This document shows positions 1 through 6,688 of a stretch of 20,180 nt of DNA, piece by piece (the first letter of the stretch is position 1; each line of letters starts with the position of its first letter). The translations under genes were made by a program, and so were the position numbers. Source of the DNA: JAFGBZ01 sp043817715 (GTDB lineage Archaea > Iainarchaeota > Iainarchaeia > Iainarchaeales > JAFGBZ01). The stretch lies in assembly GCA_043817715.1 (NCBI GenBank), contig JBDRGO010000036.1:1-20180 (forward strand), written 5' to 3'. The notes beneath the pieces were generated by a model, which searched no databases, was not told where the DNA came from, and was given only the letters and a program-made list of their open reading frames with translations.

Positions 1-96
1 TTGCAAAAAGAAAGGCAAAAAAAATAAAAAATTTAAAAAAATAATTAAAACAATATAAACAAAAAAGAAAAACAACACAGATAAAAGGGAATTGCC
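1..96. other. A-rich non-coding region upstream of gpmI
   Basis: The plus strand is almost entirely A with a few G and T. No gene is seen. An AATATAAAC stretch near 50-58 could be a TATA box, placing transcription start about 80. A weak purine-rich ribosome site (AAAAGGGA, about 83-90) precedes the gpmI start. Confidence 0.4.
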
Positions 97-1611
97 ATGA
101 ATAAATTGGTTTTAATTGTAATGGACGGGTGGGGAATTTCATCAAAGAAAAAAGGAAACTGCATTTATCTTGCAGAAACGCCCTGCTATGATTTCATGAA
201 AAAAAATTATTCATTCACTGAATTAAAGGCATCAGGAAATGCCGCAGGCCTGCCTGAAGGAACACAGGGAAACTCTGAAGTAGGGCACCTTACAATGGGC
301 GCAGGAAGGGTTGTATGGCAGCCATTTGAAAAAATAAATAAAGCAATTAAATCCAAAGAATTCTTCAAAAACAAGGCATTAATTAATGCAGTGAATTATG
401 CAAAAAAAAATAATTCATCGCTTCATTTAATTGGAATGTGCTCTGATGAGGGGGTGCATTCGCATATAAATCACTTGAATGCATTGCTTGAAATGGCAAA
501 AAAAGCAGGGCAGAAAAAAGTCTTTATTCATTTCATTTCAGACGGAAGGGATGTGGGGGAAAGAACTGCAAAAAAATACATAAAATTAATTGAAAAAACA
601 TGCAGGAAGCTGAAGTTAGGGAAAATTGCATCGATTTGCGGAAGATATTATGCAATGGACAGGGACAACAACTGGGAAAGGACAAAAAAGGCATTTGAAC
701 TGATTACAGAAGGGAAAGGATTCAAAGAAAAAAATGCATTAAACGCAGTGGATAATGCATACAAAAAAGGGAATGAAACAGATTACTATATTGAGCCGAT
801 TCTATTGGATGAAAACGGAATAATTCAAAATAAAGACAGCGTAATTTTCTTTAATTTCAGAACCGACAGGCCAAGGCAGTTAAGCGAGGCATTGACTGCA
901 AAAAAATTCACTCATTTCAAAAGAAATTCTTTTCCAAAAATATTTTTCACTTCAATGGTAAAATACAGCAATGAACTGAAAGCCAATTATGCATTTAAAG
1001 AAGAAAAAATAAAAAATAATTTAGGGGAAGTGATTTCAAAAGCAGGGGCAAGGCAGTTAAGGGTTGCGGAAACGGAAAAATACGCGCATGTGACTTATTT
1101 CTTTAATTCACAGAAAGAAAAGCCATTCAAGGGAGAGAAAAGGATTATGGTTCCTTCAAGGAAAGACAAATCATATGATTTGCATCCTGAAATGAGCGCT
1201 GAAAAAATCGCGGAGCAGGCAGTGAAAGAAATCAATTCAAAGAAATATGGTTTTATTTTAATCAATTTCGCCAACTGCGATTTGGTGGGGCATTCGGCAA
1301 AAATTCCCGCAGTAATAAAGGCGGTTGAAACAGTGGATGAATGCACATGCAAAGTGATTGATGCCGCAGAAAAAAATAATTTCATTGCAGTTGTTACGGC
1401 AGACCATGGAAGCGCGGAAGAAAAGCTTTACCCTAATGGAAAGGCAAAGCCAGCGCATTCATCAAATAAAATCCCTTTCATTATTGCGGGAAAAAAATTC
1501 AGATTAAGGAAAGGGGAACTGCAGGACATGAGCCCTACAGTGCTTCAGTTAATGGATTTAAAAAAACCAAAAGAAATGAAGGGAAAAACACTTATATTAA
1601 AGAGAAAATAA
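97..1611 (+). CDS. gpmI: 2,3-bisphosphoglycerate-independent phosphoglycerate mutase
   Basis: Cytosolic glycolytic and gluconeogenic enzyme that interconverts 3-phosphoglycerate and 2-phosphoglycerate through a phosphoserine intermediate and two metal ions. At 504 residues it has the usual length of the bacterial-type GpmI, longer than the archaeal ApgM form. Seen directly: metal-ligand motif VMDGWG (Asp10), catalytic serine in GNSEVGH (Ser60), the substrate-binding stretches SDGRDV and GRYYAMDRDNNW, FNFRTDRPRQ, and the C-terminal metal motifs NCDLVGHS and TADHGSAEE. The usual N-P-D of the first C-terminal motif reads N-C-D here. The ATG at 97 gives the family N-terminus and has a modest purine-rich site upstream. 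It stands alone between two A-rich spacers. Acquisition of a bacterial-type enzyme by an archaeal lineage is inferred from family knowledge. Confidence 0.96.
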   Translation: MNKLVLIVMDGWGISSKKKGNCIYLAETPCYDFMKKNYSFTELKASGNAAGLPEGTQGNSEVGHLTMGAGRVVWQPFEKINKAIKSKEFFKNKALINAVNYAKKNNSSLHLIGMCSDEGVHSHINHLNALLEMAKKAGQKKVFIHFISDGRDVGERTAKKYIKLIEKTCRKLKLGKIASICGRYYAMDRDNNWERTKKAFELITEGKGFKEKNALNAVDNAYKKGNETDYYIEPILLDENGIIQNKDSVIFFNFRTDRPRQLSEALTAKKFTHFKRNSFPKIFFTSMVKYSNELKANYAFKEEKIKNNLGEVISKAGARQLRVAETEKYAHVTYFFNSQKEKPFKGEKRIMVPSRKDKSYDLHPEMSAEKIAEQAVKEINSKKYGFILINFANCDLVGHSAKIPAVIKAVETVDECTCKVIDAAEKNNFIAVVTADHGSAEEKLYPNGKAKPAHSSNKIPFIIAGKKFRLRKGELQDMSPTVLQLMDLKKPKEMKGKTLILKRK

Positions 1612-1859
1612 AACAGTAAAAAAAAGAAAATTAAAGAAAAAAAAAGGAGAAATGAAAAAAAAGAAAAATTAAGAAAATAAAAATTAATTAAAAAAAGAAA
1701 ATTAAAGAAATTAAAATAACAAAACACTAAAGAAATTAAAAGAAAAATTAAGAAAGAAATAAAAAAATTGATTGAAAAAAAAGAAAACCAAGAAAAGAGA
1801 AAATTAATTAATCACTTAAATTATTAATTAGTCATAATTAAATCCAGAAGGCGGGAAAA
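1612..1859. other. A-rich, purine-biased spacer with degenerate AGAAAATTAA repeats
   Basis: About 250 bp in which the plus strand is dominated by A, with recurring short words such as AAGAAAATTAA and AAAGAAATTAAA, and almost no C until about 1800. It holds no convincing gene. The minus-strand open frame here is a phenylalanine-rich artefact of the A tracts. It may act as a 3' untranslated region of gpmI or as curved or easily melted DNA upstream of the pilin-like operon. Confidence 0.6.
1815..1855 (+). promoter_or_regulatory. Putative promoter and ribosome site of the pilin-like operon
   Basis: A TATA-like CTTAAATTA lies at 1815-1823 and a purine-rich GAAGGCGGG at 1847-1855, just before the TTG start at 1860. 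This strong ribosome site is the reason for accepting a TTG start. The start of transcription, about 1845, is inferred from TATA spacing. Confidence 0.45.
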
Positions 1860-2234
1860 TTGAAGGGACAGATTTCACTTGATTTCATTATAGCGGTGAT
1901 TGCCGCAATAGTCCTGATTGCCTCGCTTAGTGCAATAATCAATGACTTGAAGGAAACGCAGAATGAAACAATTCTTTTCAATCAGGCAAAAGAAATCTCA
2001 TTGGAAGTTGCAAGAATTGCCTCATTAAGCGAAAGCCTTGAACAATATGATTATGAAATAAGGTATTTCATTCCGGAAATACTTAATCTTGAAGGGCTGC
2101 CGGAAGCATGTAATATTAAAATTGAATCAGAAAAAGTAATTGTTTCAGTTTCCGGAATTACTGCGGAAACACCTGTAATTGCACCAGATGCTCAGTTTGA
2201 ATGCGGAAGCCAAATGGTGATAACCAATGCATGA
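1860..2234 (+). CDS. Archaeal pilin-like protein with class III signal peptide
   Basis: Small secreted or pilus-subunit-like protein of 124 residues. Its N-terminus reads K-G-Q-I-S-L-D-F followed by a hydrophobic helix (about residues 8-27). This fits the archaeal class III signal (cleavage before Gln at +1, acidic residue at +5), processed by an EppA/FlaK-type prepilin peptidase and assembled through the retained hydrophobic helix. The rest is a mixed soluble domain with two cysteines. The start is TTG at 1860, preceded by a strong purine-rich site, and it puts the signal motif right at the N-terminus. It is the first of four overlapping genes of the same architecture, so co-translation as a pilus or pseudopilus set is likely. 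The exact pilus function is unknown. Confidence 0.75.
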   Translation: MKGQISLDFIIAVIAAIVLIASLSAIINDLKETQNETILFNQAKEISLEVARIASLSESLEQYDYEIRYFIPEILNLEGLPEACNIKIESEKVIVSVSGITAETPVIAPDAQFECGSQMVITNA

Positions 2235-2676
2235 TAAGGGGCAGGTTTTTTCGCTGGATTTAATGATTGCGGCAGGGCTAATATTTCTGGCAATGGCGAT
2301 AATAATCAATTCAGTTGAACTGGATGTATTCACAACAAAAAATAATTTTGAATTAAGCGAACTGCAGTATGTCGGATTGACTGCTTCGGACAGGTTTGTT
2401 TCAATGGCAAACCCGTGCCAGGAACAGAACATTAATGTGCTTAACTGCGTTGATTTTTTAGGATGTGATATAGGCACAATAATAACAAAAGAAAAATTAG
2501 GAATTGCTGATGAATTTGATTATGCTGTGGAAAGTGATTATAGCAGTTGTTTTCAGGGAACAGAAGATGCTCCTGATGACAAAGCAGTTTTTGCGGTTAA
2601 AAGGACTGTTTTAATCAACAGCGTTTCAGAAAATCAGGAAAAATTCATTTTCAAAATATGGAGGAAAGAAAAATGA
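2227..2676 (+). CDS. Pilin-like protein, second gene of the operon
   Basis: 149 residues with an N-terminal K-G-Q-V-F-S-L-D-L motif and one hydrophobic helix (about residues 10-28), then a soluble domain with a cysteine cluster (two Cys 12 apart, another 6 further on, and a later Cys). The motif has one residue more between Gln and Asp than the classic class III signal, so cleavage is less certain. It overlaps the end of the first pilin-like gene by 8 bases, which points to translational coupling. The soluble part matches no family I recognise. It is probably a minor pilin or extracellular appendage subunit. Confidence 0.72.
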   Translation: MHDKGQVFSLDLMIAAGLIFLAMAIIINSVELDVFTTKNNFELSELQYVGLTASDRFVSMANPCQEQNINVLNCVDFLGCDIGTIITKEKLGIADEFDYAVESDYSSCFQGTEDAPDDKAVFAVKRTVLINSVSENQEKFIFKIWRKEK

Positions 2677-2939
2677 GGAAAGGATTCATGTTTGTACTGG
2701 ATGCATTGCTTGCATTAACGCTTATTGCATTGCTTTCTTCAGGAATCGCTTTCTCGGTTAATGCTTCAGGAAATGAAATCAATTCAGCGCTTATTGCCTC
2801 TGTTGAGGCAAGGGACAGGGCAGTAATAGGAATTCATCAGCAAGCAGAATCTGAATCAGGAACAGGATATTACAGCAGAGTATGCTTTACCGCAGTGAAA
2901 AATAATGCAGAAACAACTTACTGCAGGGTGATTAAATGA
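2673..2939 (+). CDS. Pilin-like protein, third gene of the operon
   Basis: 88 residues from the ATG at 2673. An in-frame ATG at 2658 gives five more residues, but I prefer 2673 because GGAGG at 2659-2664 lies at proper ribosome-site distance and because the start then overlaps the preceding stop as ATGA. The N-terminus is M-R-K-G-F-M-F-V-L-D followed by a long hydrophobic helix (about residues 10-28), the KGxxFxLD variant of the motif in the neighbouring gene. The remainder is a short soluble domain with two cysteines. It is a pilin-like or pseudopilin-like subunit by context and architecture, without recognisable similarity outside the helix. Confidence 0.7.
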   Translation: MRKGFMFVLDALLALTLIALLSSGIAFSVNASGNEINSALIASVEARDRAVIGIHQQAESESGTGYYSRVCFTAVKNNAETTYCRVIK

Positions 2940-3376
2940 ATTCAAAGGCTTTTTTTACTGCAACAATTGGCTTGGGAATAGTGCTGGTTATTTTTGCGGC
3001 ATCAATTAATTCCATAATACAGCTGAATTTAAGCGAAAGCGAAGCATTCGCCCAGCAGATAAATGAAACAAACAGATTATGGCAGAATGCATATTTTGAA
3101 TTAACCAAAAGAATGGCGTGGAATGATGACTGCACAGGAATAATTAATGCGCAGGAAATAGTGGAAAGCGTTGTAAATGCATTCGGAGAAGGAAGCGAAT
3201 GCGAAATACATATTGTCAGCACAAGCGGAAGGAATAACGTAACTTTTAATTTAACCTGCACTAAACAGGTTCCTTCAAAGCACAGGGACTCTAACCTTCC
3301 ACCGAATTCAGTCAGCGTTTCAAAGCAGGCGAGTTATGAATTTCCGGAAGTATGCGAACCAATAGAGGAGGAATAA
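2936..3376 (+). CDS. Pilin-like protein, fourth gene of the operon
   Basis: 146 residues starting at an ATGA overlap with the third gene. A short polar start (M-N-S-K) is followed by a hydrophobic helix of about 20 residues (positions 5-26) and a soluble domain with four cysteines, possibly two disulfides, and several N-x-S/T sites. The C-terminus is acidic (ends E-E-E). It lacks the Gln of the class III motif and may be an uncleaved or differently processed membrane-anchored subunit. Overlap with the upstream genes argues for co-expression and a shared complex. Confidence 0.68.
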   Translation: MNSKAFFTATIGLGIVLVIFAASINSIIQLNLSESEAFAQQINETNRLWQNAYFELTKRMAWNDDCTGIINAQEIVESVVNAFGEGSECEIHIVSTSGRNNVTFNLTCTKQVPSKHRDSNLPPNSVSVSKQASYEFPEVCEPIEEE

Positions 3377-3378
3377 TT

Positions 3379-3626
3379 AATTTCAAACATCAAGCAATTA
3401 TTAATCTCAAATAATTTCAATGAATTCATTTCAAATAATTCCTGCAAATTCATTTCAAGCATCAGATAAGTGGATAAATTTATTTTCAGGAAAATTCAAT
3501 AAATTCATTTCAGAAAAAACCAACAAATTCATTTTCAGGCAATTCAATAAATTAATTTCGAATAATTTCGATGAATTAATTTCAGGCACCAGGCAATTAA
3601 ATAAATTCATTTCAGATAATTCCTGT
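3379..3626. repeat. Degenerate tandem repeat (about 24 bp) between convergent genes
   Basis: About nine imperfect units built on AAATTCATTTCA plus a variable 10-15 bp tail fill the space between the pilin-like operon and the asnB-like gene. Five central units (about 3499-3625) keep 24-bp or near 24-bp spacing. The first good unit (3423-3445) and the last (3604-3626) match at 21 of 23 positions by eye. The last unit covers the final codons and stop of the asnB-like gene. The plus-strand reading frame across it gives repeats of the type N-K-F-I-S-x-x-x but has no ribosome site and I do not treat it as a gene. Confidence 0.7.
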
Positions 3627-5025
3627 ATTTTGAGGACATGGAGCCGTACTGCATTGCCTTCTTTTTCCTTTCAAAAGAAATTTTTGGAACCCCGAATTTT
3701 TTTGCGATTTCCCTTATGGGGTGCTTCCTTAATTCATCTGAAAAGGAATAAATTTTTTCTTTAGCGGGAAAAGCAACTGCTTTTTTCACAAACTCCAAAT
3801 CCAGTAAAGGCGCCCTTAAATTTAAGCCGAATTTTGATGAAATCATGTCTTCTCTGTAAAAGTTCCTTCCGTCCATTGATTCCAGAAACCAGTAAATTTT
3901 TTCCTGCACCCCCTTGAAGTTGCTTTCCTTCAAGGCAGATTTGAATTCACTGTAACCGCAGAATAATTCATCGCTTCCCTGCCCGGAAAAAACTGTGGAA
4001 ATTTTGTTTTTTGCGCAGTATTCTGCCAGGACAAATTCAGGCAAGGCAATCTGCAACTGCATTTCATCAAACAGATAAAGCGTTTTCAAAGTTGAAAAAA
4101 CCTTTTCAGGAATTTCTTTTTCCTGCAGATAAATTATTTCCAAGTCAAGATTCATTTCCTTTGCGGATTTTTTAGCAAATTCCAAATCCTGCGCCCCCTC
4201 AAATCCAGCGCTTAAAAGAACTGTTTTTTTCACTTTTTCACTGACTAATTTTGCAATTAACGCAGAATCAACCCCTCCGCTGAAATAAATTCCTGCATTT
4301 CTAAGGTTTTTAGTGCGGATTGAAACCGAATCAATTAATGAATCGATTAATTCATTCAAATTTGTTTTTTGCTTTTCAAATTCATGCAAATCAGAAAAAT
4401 CAAAAAGCTTTTTTTCAGAGAATTTTTTTCCGTTAAATTCAAGCAGATGCCCTGCCTTAAGCTTCTGCGGAAAGGCAATATTTAATTTTCTTAAGGCGCG
4501 GAGTTCTGATGCAACAGCAAAGTAAAGGGAGTTTTCCCCGAACCATAAGGGTTTTCCGCCCAAAAAATCCCTGAAAAAATAAAATGAATTATTTAATTTC
4601 ACCGCCCCGGCGAATTCGCCTCTTGCAGAAGAAATGAATTTCTTTAAATTTAAGTGAATATTTGATTTGTTAAGATTTTTTAATAAAGAAAAAGCGCCTT
4701 CATTGAATATTTCCCCGTCCAAGCGAAATTCATTTAAATTTCCTTCAAGGAAATTTAAAGCTTTAAATCCACAGGATTTAAACTCGTTCAATTGAGAATT
4801 AAAAAAACCAAACCCAAGCGCTTCAGTAAATTTAATTTTTTCTGAATTTATTTTTTCAGTCAGTTCATGCAGGGAATTTGCGCTTAATTTAATTTCTTTT
4901 TTTCCTTCATCAAAAATTATTTCAAATAAATCAAATCCCCTGTGTTTTTGGGAATAAAGAAAATCCAGTAATTCAAAGGAAACTGGTTTTTTTTTCTTTG
5001 AAGAAATAAATGAAATTGAAGCCAT
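3607..5025 (-). CDS. Asparagine synthetase-like protein with degenerate glutaminase domain
   Basis: 472 residues with the two-domain layout of AsnB: an N-terminal Ntn-type glutaminase domain (about 1-200) and a C-terminal ATP-pyrophosphatase synthetase domain (about 225-465). The synthetase part is well kept: P-loop motif SGGVDS (249-254) and the SGQGSDELFCGY stretch (347-358; most relatives have SGEGADELFGGY). In the glutaminase part HRGFD (28-32), DGEIFN (103-108) and RDFLGGKPLWF (152-162) align with HRGPD, NGEIYN and RDPLGIKPLYY, but the N-terminus is M-A-S-I-S instead of M-C-G-I, so the nucleophile cysteine is missing. It may therefore use free ammonia, receive it from a partner, or amidate another substrate. 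There is no in-frame upstream start that restores a Met-Cys. A weak TATA box (ATTTATAAC, about 5082-5090 on the minus strand) lies upstream. The stop lies inside the tandem repeat. Confidence 0.85.
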   Translation of the reverse strand: MASISFISSKKKKPVSFELLDFLYSQKHRGFDLFEIIFDEGKKEIKLSANSLHELTEKINSEKIKFTEALGFGFFNSQLNEFKSCGFKALNFLEGNLNEFRLDGEIFNEGAFSLLKNLNKSNIHLNLKKFISSARGEFAGAVKLNNSFYFFRDFLGGKPLWFGENSLYFAVASELRALRKLNIAFPQKLKAGHLLEFNGKKFSEKKLFDFSDLHEFEKQKTNLNELIDSLIDSVSIRTKNLRNAGIYFSGGVDSALIAKLVSEKVKKTVLLSAGFEGAQDLEFAKKSAKEMNLDLEIIYLQEKEIPEKVFSTLKTLYLFDEMQLQIALPEFVLAEYCAKNKISTVFSGQGSDELFCGYSEFKSALKESNFKGVQEKIYWFLESMDGRNFYREDMISSKFGLNLRAPLLDLEFVKKAVAFPAKEKIYSFSDELRKHPIREIAKKFGVPKISFERKKKAMQYGSMSSKYRNYLK

Positions 5026-5114
5026 AGAATCGCCACGAGATATATTGCATACCCACCAATTTTTAGATAAATTGTTTGGACGTTATAAATACAACTATGC
5101 ACCATAAAGTTATA

Positions 5115-5122
5115 TTTAAATA
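5115..5122 (+). promoter_or_regulatory. TATA box of a probable leaderless mRNA
   Basis: TTTAAATA is centred about 25 bp upstream of the ATG at 5144. This is the spacing expected when transcription begins at the start codon, and no ribosome site is seen. It favours ATG 5144 over the GTG at 5129 as the start of the LAGLIDADG gene. Confidence 0.55.
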
Positions 5123-5143
5123 AATATTGTGTCTTTTATTAGC

Positions 5144-6688
5144 ATGGTCTGTTTAGCAAAAGATTCTTTTTTTGAAAAGAAATTTCTCGGAGAAAAACTA
5201 AATATCCTTATATGTTTAGTTGATAAGAAAAAAAATTCTTTAAAATCAGTTCCAAAAATTTTTTCCCCTGAAACAACAAAAATAATAAAACTGAAAATTA
5301 AGGAAAAAAATAACTTTCTCGAATTAAGAGAATTTTATAGCAACTATTTAGGTTTAAAAAGAATTATTTCTGTTAAAACACTAAATACTTATTTCTCATC
5401 AAATAATTTTCCCGCAGCATTTCTAAGGGCTTTATCTATTTATCTAAAAGACGACAAGATTATAAAAAAATTAATTACTAAAAAAATAGTAAATCAACGG
5501 AACCAAAAAATAGAACTCCCATTAAGTAAAAAAGAACTATTAAATCCAAAATTAGCTTATTTAACTGGTTTAATCTTTGGAGATGGATACATCAATCAAA
5601 ACCAAATTAAAATAAATGATGGGCACCATAACAAAGAATATTTGCATTATTCAAAAAAAAGTTTAGATGAAGCCGGAAACCTTTTCTATGAGTTTTTTAA
5701 AAAAAAACCGACATATTTAATTCAAAGAGGGAACCAATTTGAATTAATGATAGTTTCTAAACCAATTTGCAAATTCATAAACTTTTTTCTTGAAATGCCT
5801 TTTTCACCTAAAAAAAGATTAGATATTCCTAAAATCTACAGAAAAAATAAACCTTGCCTAAAAATGTTTTTGAGAGGCTTATTTGATGCAGATGGGTATA
5901 TCCATCACAAACATAATTATATTACATTTAAATCAAGAGACAAAAAATTTACTATGCGAATTAAAAAAGCCCTCATTAAATTTGGATTAGAACCTAGCGA
6001 AATATTTTTTGACAATTTCAACATTTCAGGAATAAGAATTTATTCAAGAGATATAAAAAAATTTAAAGAAAATATTAGTTTTTCACACCCGAGAAAAAAA
6101 GAAATTATAGAGAAACATATAAATAAGGGAACAAAAATAAAAATGTTCAAGAGAATTGCAAAAAACAAAACAGTTACTGGTTTTTTTGATATAACACTAA
6201 TAAAAAACTTAAGAGTTAAAGGATTTGGAAAAAAATTAAAAGAAATAAGAAAAAAAAGAAATTTAACTCAAAAAGAGTTTTCAAAAATATTAAATTTGAA
6301 AAGAAGAAACTACGCTAGATTCGAGACCGACGAATTAGCTTCGCCTCTAAAATTATACGAAAAATTATTCAGCAAAAAAACTCTTCTTAAAGAACTTTCA
6401 AAAAATAAAGTAAGTTTTGGTTTGGGAGGAACCGCTTTTGTACAGCTTGAATTAAGAATAGGAAAAATAAGTAATAAACTCTTTGAATATATGTCACCAA
6501 AAAAGACAAAAGTTTCGGTTATCCAAAGACACCCAAAAGGATTTGCAAAAAATTCAAAAATAGAGAAACAAATAGAAAAAATATTCAACATTAAAATAAC
6601 CAAAGACAACACATCGAAAATAATTTTAAGTAAAACAATTGTAGAATATCTTAAAACATTCTGTATTTATAAAAATCAATGGGATTAA
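5144..6688 (+). CDS. LAGLIDADG endonuclease-like protein with XRE-type helix-turn-helix
   Basis: 514 residues from ATG 5144 (GTG 5129 would add five). It holds two LAGLIDADG motifs, LTGLIFGDG (140-148) and LRGLFDADG (243-251), each keeping the acidic residue at the catalytic position, so a single-chain DNA endonuclease fold is likely. Around 362-408 follows a segment typical of a lambda-repressor or XRE helix-turn-helix (L-K-E-I-R-K-K-R-N-L-T-Q-K-E-F). A lysine-rich tail of about 100 residues and an N-terminal helical region of about 130 residues are unassigned. It is free-standing, not within an intein or intron that I can see. The gene is visibly more A+T-rich than its neighbours, which suggests recent acquisition. 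It could be a homing endonuclease or a LAGLIDADG-derived regulator. Its stop codon overlaps the convergent rli1 stop. Confidence 0.8.
   Translation: MVCLAKDSFFEKKFLGEKLNILICLVDKKKNSLKSVPKIFSPETTKIIKLKIKEKNNFLELREFYSNYLGLKRIISVKTLNTYFSSNNFPAAFLRALSIYLKDDKIIKKLITKKIVNQRNQKIELPLSKKELLNPKLAYLTGLIFGDGYINQNQIKINDGHHNKEYLHYSKKSLDEAGNLFYEFFKKKPTYLIQRGNQFELMIVSKPICKFINFFLEMPFSPKKRLDIPKIYRKNKPCLKMFLRGLFDADGYIHHKHNYITFKSRDKKFTMRIKKALIKFGLEPSEIFFDNFNISGIRIYSRDIKKFKENISFSHPRKKEIIEKHINKGTKIKMFKRIAKNKTVTGFFDITLIKNLRVKGFGKKLKEIRKKRNLTQKEFSKILNLKRRNYARFETDELASPLKLYEKLFSKKTLLKELSKNKVSFGLGGTAFVQLELRIGKISNKLFEYMSPKKTKVSVIQRHPKGFAKNSKIEKQIEKIFNIKITKDNTSKIILSKTIVEYLKTFCIYKNQWD

Noticed and set aside
1545..1727. 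Minus-strand open frame rich in Phe and Leu
   Set aside because: It is the reverse of A-rich DNA; composition explains the hydrophobic translation.
3379..3626. CRISPR array
   Set aside because: Units are imperfect, contiguous and about 24 bp long, with no unique spacers of constant length and no cas gene nearby.
3420..3764. Plus-strand open frame of 114 codons across the tandem repeat
   Set aside because: Its content is the translated repeat followed by antisense of the asnB-like gene; no ribosome site or family features.
5023..5055. Upstream in-frame extension of the asnB-like gene restoring a catalytic cysteine
   Set aside because: A cysteine codon occurs upstream (about 5047-5049) but no Met or alternative start codon precedes it immediately, and the existing start already aligns with the family N-terminus.
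4917..5105. Small minus-strand frame overlapping the asnB-like start
   Set aside because: Overlaps the conserved N-terminus of the asnB-like gene in another frame and resembles no family.
5129..5143. GTG start at 5129 for the LAGLIDADG protein
   Set aside because: The TATA box at 5115-5122 would place transcription start at about 5144, where an in-frame ATG exists; GTG lies too close to the box and has no ribosome site.
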